Shown here piece after piece: positions 46,417-57,555 of a DNA stretch of 64,000 nt. The notes beneath the pieces are model-generated. The model was given only the letters and a program-made list of their open reading frames with translations, was not told the origin of the DNA and did not search any database. A program made the translations under genes and the position numbers. Each line of letters starts with the position of its first letter. Position 1 is the stretch's first letter. This stretch comes from Gamsiella multidivaricata. Taxonomy: Eukaryota > Mortierellomycota > Mortierellomycetes > Mortierellales > Mortierellaceae. The stretch covers positions 1 through 64,000 of the forward strand of contig NW_026251806.1 of NCBI RefSeq assembly GCF_025024155.1, written 5' to 3'.

Positions 46417-48557
46417 ATGGTCCCAAAACCACTCAAATATATCCGGGTGGCCCTGCACACCTTCGTCGCCCTCATCCTTCTAATCTTCATGATCATCCCT
46501 ACCTTGCTCTACGCAGCCTATCTGCGTGCAACCGCACCCAAACACGTCCCCTTCCACTCACACTTCTTCATCCGCATCGTCTATCTCGCCGCTGCTCTGT
46601 TCCCATACCAATGGTACAGTCCTGCCATTTCCCTGCGCACAGTGCTCGTCCCTGGCGAGAGAAGCATGGTCGTGCAGCGCGACACCTGGAAAGCCTACTG
46701 GGTCGGCACCCTCGAGACCAAAAAGATTCCATCAGAGACCCGCGGAGGCAATCCCACTTGGAAGGTCTCTCTCAAGGGCGTCGACATCATCATGCTGTAC
46801 GCTCACGGAGGCGGCTTCGTCTTTGGTGATGCTGAGATGTACAACAACATCTTCTGTTCCTGGGTCCAACACTTCAAAAAAGTCCACAACAAGACCTTGC
46901 GCATCCTCTCGGTGGAATATGGTAATTTCCCCTCCCCTATTCGCTCTCTATCTCCATATCTTTCACATGTGCTCTCTATTTTTCTGCCTGTTCTTCCACT
47001 TTGGTTGTTTGGGAGGGCAACTCATGGAGACACAGCATAGCTCAATTACACATGTGGAGCGGACAGGAACCCATGGCTCAGTTCTGTGCGAAAGGAGTTC
47101 ATATATGTTCTCCACCTGCAAAATGGGGAAATGACAGCGGAAGCAGGCACAACGGATAGAAAATGGGACCCTCCCCCTTAGCTCATTCCTCTCCACATTG
47201 GCAACTGAAAAAAACAAAAAACAAATTATTGAGAGCCTTGTACGCCTCAGCGGAGGGCGAATACGGCTGACTACTGCTTTATTCGTGCAATGGACACCTA
47301 AAGTGAACATGACCAAGGAAGCGGACAAAGCGCGTCCATAAATATCTGAGCCATTAATGACAGGGTGTAGACGGAAGAAGACATGCTCGACCGCATTTCA
47401 ATAGAGCTAACCAGATCCTGTGCAATGTTCAACAAACAATAGATCTCGCACCTCAAAAAAAGTTCCCCTACCAGCGAGATCAGTACCTGTCCGCGTATCG
47501 TTTCTTGGTCCATGAGATCAAGTGGAACCCACGAAAGATCATCTTTGGTAACAGCAATGAACGATTTAGCTCCTGCCACCGACTCCGTAATACCATGTGA
47601 ACACGGGCACTCATTTTTTTTTTTGTATCCACATGCGATCTTCGTCTATGAATAGGCGGCGACAGTGCTGGCGGAAACATCATCTTGAATGCGTGTTATG
47701 TCCTTCATGAAAACCGCCTTCCACCCCCTCGCGCTTTGCTTTGCATCTCTCCCTGGATTCGCCTGGATGCCAATGAGTCGACTTCGCCCTCCATGGCCCA
47801 CAACCGCAAGACAGACTTTATGCCTCCACAGGTCTTCAAGAAGATCGCGCGCTCCTATGCAGGACCCAAAGAGATTCATGACCCCCACGTCTCGCCATTC
47901 TACGTCCAAGACCACTCCAAATTCCCAGAGATGGCCATCGTTTACTCGTCTGGAGAGGTGCTTCGGGACGATTGCGCACGTTTCGTCGATCATTACCAGG
48001 CAACAGGCGGACGCGTCACGTACCATTACATGGCTGAGGGTATGCCCCACATTTACGGACTCCTAAGGGAGCTGAGCGGCAAGACGGCGGTCAAGGATAC
48101 GGAGCGAAGACTAATGGAATGGGTCAATATGCTGGTGGAGGAGAACAGGATCTTGTTCGAGAACCGAAAGCGTATCAATGCCGCTAATGCTACTGCCTCC
48201 GCTTCCGCAACCGACCTCGCCACCTCTGCTGCCGCTCCAGGAACACTACCCACCTATCTTGCGACACCTCCAATGGACCTTGAATATGCACAGACGCCTC
48301 AACTCTCGCACGCCACGCGAATTGTCGCCGCACAGCCGACCATCACTGCACATTCGAGGAACGACAGCGAACATTTGCATCCCGCGGACCTGCAAGAGAT
48401 CGTAACAGAAAAGACAGCGTCTTCTGCATGCAGCTCGCCGGCATACATGGGAGGCGACAAGGAAGAGTACTTTGATGCGGATAGACAGGATAATTCTGAC
48501 GATGAGGGAGATGACGACGATGTCTCTGTGGAGATGCTCGTTGTTGACCACAACTAG
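46417..48557 (+). CDS. Membrane-anchored alpha/beta hydrolase (HSL / steryl acetyl hydrolase-like)
   Basis: 503 aa from exons 46417-46921, 47443-47547, 47656-48557 (1512 nt, in frame). Residues about 10-36 form a hydrophobic signal anchor, so the catalytic domain probably faces the ER lumen or sits on lipid membranes. The oxyanion-hole motif HGGG begins at H130 (MLYAHGGGFVFGD). The nucleophile elbow GGDSAGG (Ser207) is rebuilt across the second intron; VEYDLAPQKKFPYQ, typical of the hormone-sensitive-lipase family, crosses the first. The likely acid is in SGEVLRDDCARF, and the base is H335 in GMPHIYGLL. Domain order resembles yeast Say1, a sterol deacetylase, but lipase or carboxylesterase activity is equally possible. 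The tail is Ala/Thr-rich then very acidic. The first intron is 521 nt, long for this window. Confidence 0.87.
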
Positions 48558-48614
48558 GGGACTTTTTTTACCTGTCAAAGCGCCGATTCCTATATTATTC
48601 ACATATCATGCCCT

Positions 48615-48620
48615 AATAAA
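48615..48620 (+). terminator. Polyadenylation signal of alpha/beta hydrolase gene
   Basis: AATAAA 58 nt after the hydrolase stop codon. Confidence 0.5.
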
Positions 48621-48965
48621 AGCCAATGCAAAACTTTTCAATTAGGTCAGAGAAAAAATGAATAGACTTTTAATGAATGAATTGATGGCGTTATCATAAA
48701 GGTGATATGTTTATAGTGCGAGAGGAGGCGGCAGTTGCATGGTTTTGAGTATCATTCTGTTCGCTCTAAATCTGGTCGACGCAAGCTAGGTACCGGCTTC
48801 AGATCAAAGACAGGATAGTGGTCGCCAGGTGGCCGAGGTGCTGTGAGAACAACTAGCATTATTACTGAAAACAAAGTGGTCAAGCACAGGCCACATTAAC
48901 AGCAAGTACGGCTTGACATTTACGCAAAAATAAAAAAGTGGTGAGAATGTTTTTCGATTTACTTT

Positions 48966-49281
48966 CTAGTCGCAACTCGTGCTTATCCTCCCCCCACGCT
49001 CTCCAATTTTGACCTGCATAATCAGCTTTAGCCTATGAGCTTCCGTAATCACCGGTGAATTGACCGTCGACGCTACTTGTGGTGCTGTCGGCATTGGTAC
49101 CGCCACGGTCCTCTGCCAACTCTTGTAGGCCTCTGCCAGCGGCCATCCGTCCTTTAACTGCACAGTCAGCACCTCGTTCGTATCCGATTTACTTACAGAT
49201 TTTACATGGAGACTCGTGTACTGCTTCAACTTGACCACAGCGCTCATCACCTGGACCATGAATTGTTTGCACAAAGACATG
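48966..49281 (-). CDS. Possible small hypothetical protein (doubtful)
   Basis: An open frame of about 104 codons starting MSLCKQFMVQVMSAVVKLKQ and ending at 48966. Composition is protein-like (VLTVQLKDGWPLAEAYKSW) and not repeat-driven, but no domain is recognised. Its start is only about 75 bp beyond the GH20 stop on the same strand, so it may just be 3' UTR of that gene. A gtaagt inside it could be a splice donor. Low confidence. Confidence 0.25.
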
Positions 49282-49355
49282 CTCCCTTTTATTGATTCCA
49301 AGCTACGTCTGTATGCCACTTAACAACAGATGCAGAGCCTAACCGAAATAGACAT

Positions 49356-51690
49356 TTAGTATGGCGACTCTTCCGGCTTCTCGTCGTAAATGGGCCAGAG
49401 ACAGTGCCCTGGGTGCTGCACGCACCACATCGGCTGCAGGGGCTCTGCCCCAATCTTCTCGGACACCATCCTGAACCGGTGCTCGTTGATTCTGCTCTCG
49501 GCCTCAATGCTACGAAGTGTGTCTGCTTTCTGCTCAGGTCCATTCCACAGGCGGGTCGAGCTGTCGTCCGAGTTGCCGCTCCACAGCACCTAATTTCGCA
49601 TTTGAAAACCATAAAGATCCAGAATGAGAATCCAATCAAGGACCCTTTCTCGCTCAAAGCAGTTGCTCTCAAAAACCTCGGCGGTATATCGAAGCACCAT
49701 ACTCACCTCGGCTGCGGCAGAGGCACGGGGCCACAGCTTAGTATCCAAATTGGTATCATCGACCTGCTCCGTCCAAAGAAGTGCCTCACCGCCAAGGACA
49801 CTCCTTGCATCCTTAGGAGTCAGCCCCAAGATCGGGTTAAACGAGTAAATCCTTTGCCAGCCCTTATATGGGTCGCACCATGAGCGGCCTAGGGTCCAGT
49901 TGCCAAGCCAGTCTCCGAATCCACAGTCAAGGTACCAATAATCGGCCGATCCAGCGACCACTTTGTATCCCTTTTCGACCGTCTTTTTGATATTTGCTGC
50001 GCTCGTCCAGACCTGGATCACGGTATCCTTACTGTGCTGAAGAGTCTTCAGGTTGTGGTTCAGCAATGGCTCCTCCCAGACGACGGGTGTCTTGCCTTCC
50101 TTTCGCAACATCGCGTGCTGCTTTGAGACAAATTCGTTCAGAATGCTGTCGAACCCAGAGGCATCCCTAGTAATATTCTTGCTCTTCATGTACTTCACCA
50201 CAGAATCGGTATTGTTCCAGCAATTAATGTTAACCTCGTCTGCACCTGCATGGGCATACTTGTCCTTGAAAAGTGGGAGGAACTGGTCATAGACGCCTTG
50301 AACAACCTCGTACGTCTTGGGAATGATCGGGTTCAACTGGCCGCTCGGGGGTTCCGCACTGAATCGACTGTAGCTGGGATAACCGTCCAGACAGGATGTG
50401 ATCTCTGGGAAGGAACGCGACCAGGACCAGGCGTGGCCAGGCATGTCGATCTCAGGAATGACGCGGATGCCTCTATCGAGGGCGTAGTTGACGAATTTCA
50501 GGATATCCTTTTTGGTGTACACCATATCACTGGCATAGGCGCCTTTGGAGGCTAGTTGACTGAGCGGCAGACCTGATGTTTTCTGTTGTTCATCCTTTTC
50601 ATCCACGTGTTTGGTGCCGGGGACGTCATCCAACGCGACAGGGAACGACTGCGAGTCCGCAATGTGCCAATGAAAGACATTGAATTTGTTCATAGCCATG
50701 GCATCGATGGTCCTGTAGAGAGCAGCTATAGAGATATAGTTCCTGGAGGTATCGAGCATCAGCCCACGGTGCTGGAACAGCGGTTGATCGTGGATGAGGA
50801 CGGGAGCACGGGCAATCTCCTTTGTACCGTCATGCAGATTGTTTGTCACCAATTGGGCGAACGTTTCCATGCCGTGCAGTGCCCCGTACTACCACGACAT
50901 ATTTCATAAGGAATAGATGCTAGCAAGTTAGCGTCGTCTTCATCACGATTGCCTCACAAAACCCGTCTGTAATCTTTTATCGGATTGATCGCATTGATCG
51001 CATTGGATTACGTCTAGTTAACACGAAAAAAAAAGTATCTTATCGATGATGGCGCGTGCGACCTACGATTGTCTTTGCCCTGATGAAGCCCTTGACGCTG
51101 TGTGGGAATGGCTTGTTTGACATCTGTTCACACTGATGGGCGTCAATTTCAAAAGGCGCCTTGGGGTCTTCGTCCGTGGCGATCAGTAGTCTGTAGGATT
51201 CTAATAAACGTAGGAATGTAGAAGTTGGGTGAGTAACTGACTCCTCTTTACACTTTGTGTAGGCGCTAAATGTCATGAGGCACTAGTCATCATTCTCACC
51301 ATCTGTCTCCAAACCCAAGGCGTCGGCCGAGGAGCCTTTTTCAATAGCCACTATAATTGTGTCCAGCTTGACGTCTGCGACCTGGGATCGATCTTCCAAG
51401 GCTAGAAGAGAAGGATCGACTGGCACTGGACTCAAGAATTTACTGACCAGAATTCTTTTCCTGTAGCGAGCAGCTCCGCTTGCCAGTCTCGGGTGGGCAT
51501 CGTGTGGTAGCTGGAAGCGAAAGTCCTTGGAGAGTTGAATGGTCCGATGACCATGACATTCATGCACGGGTTTGGGCCAAAGGTGCGCATTCACAGGTGT
51601 CAAGTCCGGGAACACCGCCAAAGATAGGAAAAAGACATTGGAGGCTATCGCAATGGCCGCCGAGATGGTGTACAGGCAGGTCCTGATCAT
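49356..51690 (-). CDS. Beta-N-acetylhexosaminidase, GH20
   Basis: Releases terminal GlcNAc/GalNAc, e.g. from chitin oligomers during wall turnover. 646 aa from exons (complement) 51690-51300, 51200-51067, 50888-49707, 49589-49356 (1941 nt, in frame). An N-terminal hydrophobic segment (residues about 5-32) is a signal peptide or anchor. The GH20 entry motif is AKTIYGALHGMETFAQL across the intron; then HRGLMLDTSRNYI, FHWHIADSQSFP, IPEIDMPGHAWSW, and the catalytic Asp-Glu pair D392-E393 in HAGADEVNINCW. The substrate-assisted mechanism of the family uses this Asp to orient the N-acetyl group and the Glu as acid/base. WTSAAN, GGEALLWTEQVD, VLWSG and the terminal WCVQHPGHC region complete the fold. 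A Lys/Glu-rich insert (DEKDEQQK) sits in the early barrel. Start chosen because the signal sequence begins there; an upstream in-frame extension is hydrophobic but poorly conserved. Confidence 0.93.
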
Positions 51691-52345
51691 TTGTTGCGGT
51701 ATGCGTGAGTGAGAAAGGAAGGGTAAAGGAAAAGTAAGGAAGCAGAGGATAATGTAACTGAGGAGTATCAGGAGGTAATAAAGGAAGACAAGAGGAGGAA
51801 AGGACAGAAGAGTGGGAGGAAGACGAAGAGCAAACAGGTTGAAGAATAAGACGGTGCTGGCATGAAGTGTGCAGGAGAGTCGTACCTGTAGCACCTGTCA
51901 GATGCATGGATGCAGGTCGACGACAGGGCGCGCGCGCTAAACGCGACAGCTCGGCCTATCATAGTCTGTAGTCAAGAAGAAGGGCATCGGGAATGAAGGG
52001 GAAGGTCATAGCTTCCAGTACAGCATCTTTGCATGTACATGTACGTTTAGCGGACAGAGATATCGAGCACCGCTTGGACCCCATCCACCTATTGGGAAGG
52101 TCGCTGCAACGCGTGAGTCGCGTCGCGTTGCCACCAAGATCGTCTTTCCACGTCACATTCAAAGCGGCAGAAAGGCAGGGCGTAAGCGATTAAGCACACA
52201 AACCTTCGTACCTATTGCCAGAAGCTGCAACCATCATCCCGCTCCAGCGCCCTCACGACCAGCACATTTCTACCCCTAATTGCATCGCCTTCCCCTACAT
52301 CTCTACTCTTCATCGCTGCCTTCAGGGGATCCCATCTCAACCGTT
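51691..52345. promoter_or_regulatory. Divergent promoter, GH20 (-) and TRAPPC10 (+)
   Basis: 655 bp between divergent starts. A minus-strand hydrophobic extension of the GH20 frame runs to about 51894 but reads like C/T-rich leader. No TATA box or known operator was identified. Confidence 0.4.
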
Positions 52346-55300
52346 ATGGAGCCGAAGCGCGTTATTGTCACCTGTAATACGAACCCATCATCGTTATGCG
52401 GGAAACAGTGTTTCTTGACCTTATTCTCTTTTGCTCACCGACTTCACTCTCGTTCCCACCTCTTCATATTCAGACTGCGATGAAAGCGGTAACTTGCCTA
52501 ATATCGAAAAGGACCTGGCGGCTCGGCTGCCCCTCCGAAACTTGGTTTGGAGGCCAAGCAACAACCGGACTAAACGGAATATTGCTATGCTCGATGTTGA
52601 GTTCAGGCGTTTCTCCCCAGAGTCTTCCATGAACCTCCCCCCGGTGACTTTGCTTCAGAACCCGTACCTGAACCTCTACTTTGTCAACTGCGAGGTACTT
52701 CCTCTCTTTTAGGCGTAATACTCAGTAGACTACTCACAAACCGCAGTTTTATTGACGCAGACATATCCTCTATATGATAGGACAATGAAACGTACAGGAC
52801 GACTGTGAAACAGCAGATCAAGGAATGGATTGACCGTGTCACCAAAAAGAAGAACCAGGAGTGGCTCATTGTTCACATCAGTAACCAGGAGGGCGCAAGG
52901 GCTACAAAGTTCCTACGATCCTCCGTCCATGACAGGATTAAGGCCGACTTCAACATTCACAAGAAGGATAGGTGCGTCTGCGTCTTTATCCGCGAAATCG
53001 CTCGAGGCCGTTAGACTGAGGCAATGCTTTGGGTCCCTAACATTTTCCCTTTCTAACTCGATACTTTTGTAGGGTGGCTCAAGTGAAGATGGCAGACACG
53101 GAAATGTCAGAGATGGAACTCTGGGCCGACTTTACAGAAAAGGTGAAGGAGGGCATCGTGGCGAGCTTCGATCAGAACGTGATGACATTCGAGGAGGATA
53201 TTCGGCGATTGGACTCGCAACGACAGATGCCTGGGTGGAACTACTGCACATTTTTCATCCTCAAGGAGGGCCTTACCAATGCATACGAGATGATGAACTT
53301 GCACGAGGAGGCATTAATGCAATACGATGAGCTTGAGGCATCGTTCTTCCAAATCCTTCGAGGTATGTAGGCGATGTATACCTGGGCCATTCGTGTCGTT
53401 TGGCTTTACGTACTGACGCTTACTTTTTTCTTTCTTCTCACTCTTTCTAGATAATGCCTTGGCATGGTACGGGAAGTTTGGCGGAATGCAGGAGGGAGAC
53501 GACGATGCAAACTTGCTGGACCTTGACAGAAAGCCGTATAGGGACCTGATCATGCAGAACACCATATCTGTGTTTGATTTCAGAACATATCTCTTTGGAC
53601 GTCAATGTAATCTCCTTTTCCGACTTCGGCGACCAATCGAGATTTGCCACAGAGCGCTGCTATTCATTCCGTCCTTTGCTAGAACCGTTCGAGAGCATGT
53701 GGTATGCAGTCTCGGTCTCTGGACTCAACGAGTATTGGTATTGAATATCCCGTTCAGTGTTTTCCTTATCTGACGCACGTTATCTCCAATCCATAGCTGA
53801 ACCTGACGGAAAACTTCCTGGAATCATGGATTTACTCCGCATGCATGTCAATAGTGAACGAATGCGATGAGACCATCCCTCTGTCGAACGAGGATCCACA
53901 TATGAGCCAAGTTCTTTTGGACGGCGCAAAAGCAGAACTCCTTCAGCTTGCACGTCAACAGGTACCACATAATGTTATTCGCTGAGATCTCAGACTTATT
54001 GCAATTCAAATAGGGAGATAGATATTAACCTTTATGATTGTATGCATTTTTTTCAGCTGGACAAGCTTGGTATTCAGCATGGCCGACTTCCCAAGGAGCT
54101 GCCTTTTACAATGTCGCTAGGATATGAGGATCCCGCTTTAAACACTACGGAGGAGGCCGAAAGAAAACCTATGTCAAAGGAATTACTGGACGCTGTCTCT
54201 ACCGACGAAACATTCGACACGCTGTACATGGTGAGTCTTGGAAGGGCTATGTCAAGAACGTCATCTACATAGCATCTCCCCAGTGCTGATGGGATCATCT
54301 CTGTTCCATCTAGAGTGTCACTGCTCGAGCAATCAGAGGATATGATGGAAGTGGACGCCATCGCTCGTCCTTACTTCTTCACGGTGATGTCGCTGCACTC
54401 CAATAGTAAGTCACCAGAGTGAGCACATTCCCATTCCTATACTGCATTATGTTTGCTTACAAGTTTCCGCCATTTTTGTAGCTATAGGAAAAGGTACGCA
54501 GAGGCAGCGAGGATTTTAGAGTCGATAACATGGCGGTATGGACACAGTCGCTGGACTGTGCTCGAAAATGAGCTGGTCATCAAGCACGCTAAATGCCTGA
54601 AGGAACTCGGAGACACAGTCAAATATACCGAGGCGTGTCTCACGCTGCTGAGGAACATGGACGACCTTAAAGTCGACGATAAGCTGTTTTACTCCAACGA
54701 ACTGTTCAACGCTGCAACGTCCAAAGAGCTGAGGCAGGAGGTTCATCATGAGTTCGCACCAATGTTCGCAGTCAAGGTTGTTTCCGTAGTCGACATTCTT
54801 CAGGACGATGATGGCTCATACGTGGATATCATGATAGATAACAAGCTACCCAAAGTGAGTGGACTGGCTATTAACCTGCTCCATACTGGGGATCCTTCTA
54901 TGACTTCGTGACCCTAATTTTTCTTCCTCTGCTTCCGACAAAAGGACATCGAATTTAACAAGCTGTCTGTCAGGATGGTCAGCGGCGAAGTAGATGAGTT
55001 ATGGTTTAACATCCGGCATGGAGTTATGAAGCCAGGCAAGAATAATTTCCGGGTTACTTGTGAAGTAAGTTATCGTGAGACGTTATTCTCTTTGTCCATT
55101 TTAATTGGCTTTTGTGACTAAAAATAAGCGCTGCATCATTCACTCAACATAGACTTTAGCGTCGGGGACATATGTCTTGGAGAAGGTTTACCTGAAGATA
55201 GGGAAGCTGGTCTTCCTGTACGACTTTCTGCAGGAGAGCAGGAAACGCATCTTCCGCGTTGATTCTCATCCAAAGGCACTGAAGGCCAGCATCACTTTGC

Positions 55301-57293
55301 CGCAGGAGATGGAGCTCGGACAGACGAGCACATTTGTGGTCCATGTGTCGAGTGGACGGAATAAGGTTGCGGAAGCCAGCCTCAGCCTATACCCTGCCTC
55401 AGAGGGTATGTCCCTGCTCAAAGTCCCAACACTTGCATATTCCAAGCAAGTATCTGAGGGTAGCGAGGACGCTGCCACAACTGGAGATATCGATCTCGAG
55501 AACTATGAGGCCATCTCTCTGCCGGCCTTTGGACCCAACGAAACGCTGGCCATCACAGTCCCATATGAGACCTACCAGAACAGCAGCGAGCATTTGATCA
55601 AACTGGCTGTTCATTATCTCACTCCCAACTCTAAGCGGCACACGTTCACGCTAACCACGGGTCTTGAGACAGTTCTGCCGCTGCAAGTTTCTCACTCCAT
55701 TATTTGGCGCGACGACTGGTATGTCCGCTTCCCTAGTTTTCATTCCCGTCGCTAAGCATCTTGTGCTTGATCTTTTTTTTTTCTTTTTTTTTTCTTTTCT
55801 TTTCTTCTAACAACCGTGCTTTGCACTGTTTTCACAACTCTAGCCTTAATTTGAAGCTGGATATGACATGTGCAAGTTATGTTCCTATCCGCATTCTCAA
55901 TGTCGACCTCCGCCATCCAGCTCGCATCAAAGAATATAAGCAAGCACCTTTTGCAGGCGAAATGGTAACGGCATTTGGACAATGATCATGTCTCATTCTT
56001 TCTCCTTCTCTCAATGCTGGCTGGCTGACCTTTACTTCTGCAGACATTATTTCCTAGGCAGCATGCAAGTTTCGTGTTTAAGATATCCCGCCCAATGGAT
56101 ATGGAAGGTAATCATTTAACAATGATTCTTTGCGCTAAAGACATGCGTGATAACGTACTAACGCTTTTGCCACGCGTGTTATAGACACCGACCCCCAGGC
56201 ACACTTTATTGTTACGTATCACAGTTTACGCGATGGTAAGTTCTCGCATACTGCGCTGACATTGGTCCTTCAAACCCATTTTAAGGATCCTGCCTTGACG
56301 CGCTTCCGCCCTTGTTCTTCCTCTCTCATTTGAATCTGCGAAATGTAGAGGTCGAGAAGGCTCTTACATCCATGGTTGAGGCAGATCTGGCCAAAGCGCA
56401 GCTGGATCAACATGGCTCTTTCCTCACGATGCACTTGAAGAGTCATCTTTTGAAGGGCATTGATTATATGGCTTACGGGATGTCAGACAGCCTGGAGTTG
56501 CCACCGCTGGACGTCGCTAGCTGTGAGACTATCTTGGCGTATCATGATCCAAAAACTCGCGAGACGTTGATCGGCATTCTCAAGGATATGTTCTCGGTAA
56601 TCGTATCTTTTCATCTCAAAACCGGCTTGGAAACACAATGTCGATTCAGCCATTGCGCTGTGTACTGACTGATGTACTCCTTTGAACCATACAGGATAAC
56701 AAGAAGCTGGAATACGATCAGATCATGGCTCTGAGCGCCTCAAACCAGCCGCTTCAAATCTCCTTCCCTGTGCCGCTTCCGACATCACAAGTGCTGACTA
56801 CCGTGGAGATCATTGTTGACAATCCTCAGGAGCTGACTATAGGGACGCCGGCGACTTTCAAGGTGCAGGTCAAAAACTCGGAATACTGGAATCCGAATAA
56901 GGATAGGGAGCAATCCTACAATTTCTACTACGACATCATGGTCGATTATGAAAACTGGCTGCTTTGCGGACACAAGAAGCGTCTATTCTCTGCCGAGGTG
57001 CGACAAAGAAAAGTGCTCTATCTAAGTTGCGGTAACTGCTCCTTGCTCAACGACTAACTCAGCTAATGAACTGTTGCTTTTAGCCTGGTGCCACTACGAC
57101 ACACGCCGTATCCCTGGTCCCACTCAAGACCGGCCCCTTGCATGTGCCCAAGATAACGATTGCAAGTGCGTCTGGGAGCGTACACAACCAAACATCGTAT
57201 GTGAACGAGGCGGAACAGGTGCTGATCAAACCCAAGACTACCACCTCGACCTTTTTCATTGACCAGCAGCGGGGCGTCCACTTTTCAAGCTGA
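52346..57293 (+). CDS. TRS130: TRAPP II subunit TRAPPC10 / Trs130
   Basis: Subunit specific to TRAPP II, the exchange factor for Rab11/Ypt31-type GTPases at the late Golgi. 17 exons: 52346-52373, 52474-52694, 52781-52971, 53073-53362, 53451-53701, 53797-53961, 54057-54230, 54314-54405, 54482-54854, 54945-55064, 55153-55718, 55844-55964, 56044-56107, 56185-56235, 56349-56596, 56695-56997, 57084-57293; 3468 nt gives 1155 aa, between yeast Trs130 (~1100) and human TRAPPC10 (~1260). Recognisable: MEPKRVIVTYCDESGN start, LPLRNLVWRP, EWLIVHISNQEGARATKFL, TISVFDFRTYLFGRQ, the alpha-solenoid segment HGDVAALQYYRKRYAEAARI, and C-terminal beta-rich immunoglobulin-like repeats (VRMVSGEVDELWFNIRHG, VEIIVDNPQELTIGTPATF). 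It is the most intron-dense gene here. Exon 8 ends CAA TA, so an apparent TAG is split by splicing. Confidence 0.94.
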
Positions 57294-57392
57294 TAGTGCG
57301 ACCCTCACGTGCCGCACGCATTCCCTTCATGTTTGCCACCACGAAGACAAACCACCGTGCACGATCGCTTTGCCCATGGAAGCACCTTGAAC

Positions 57393-57398
57393 AATAAA
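57393..57398 (+). terminator. Polyadenylation signal of TRS130
   Basis: AATAAA 100 nt after the TRS130 stop, within the 262-bp gap before the RAB3GAP1 start in tandem orientation. Confidence 0.5.
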
Positions 57399-57555
57399 GA
57401 AAACTCCTCTTTCCCCTTTTCGACCTTGTGCCCCTGCATCCGTTTGCATCGACCGAACTCCCTTGTCTTTTTATCTTCTAAAACAAGAGCACAGGACCGA
57501 GAGATTCTGCCAACATAAGCATACGCCATCCAGACACCAGCAACAGTGATGCGCC

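Larger units (their letters stand above)
48558..49355. other. Convergent region, hydrolase (+) and GH20 (-) 3' ends
   Basis: 798 bp. The left half is AT-rich 3' UTR. The right half contains a minus-strand open frame of uncertain status, entered separately. Nothing else is recognisable. Confidence 0.45.

Noticed and set aside
54400..54408. Apparent premature stop (TAG) at the end of TRS130 exon 8
   Set aside because: The gtaagt donor splits the codon after TA; joining to the next exon gives TAC (Tyr) and the conserved QYYRKRYAEAAR segment.
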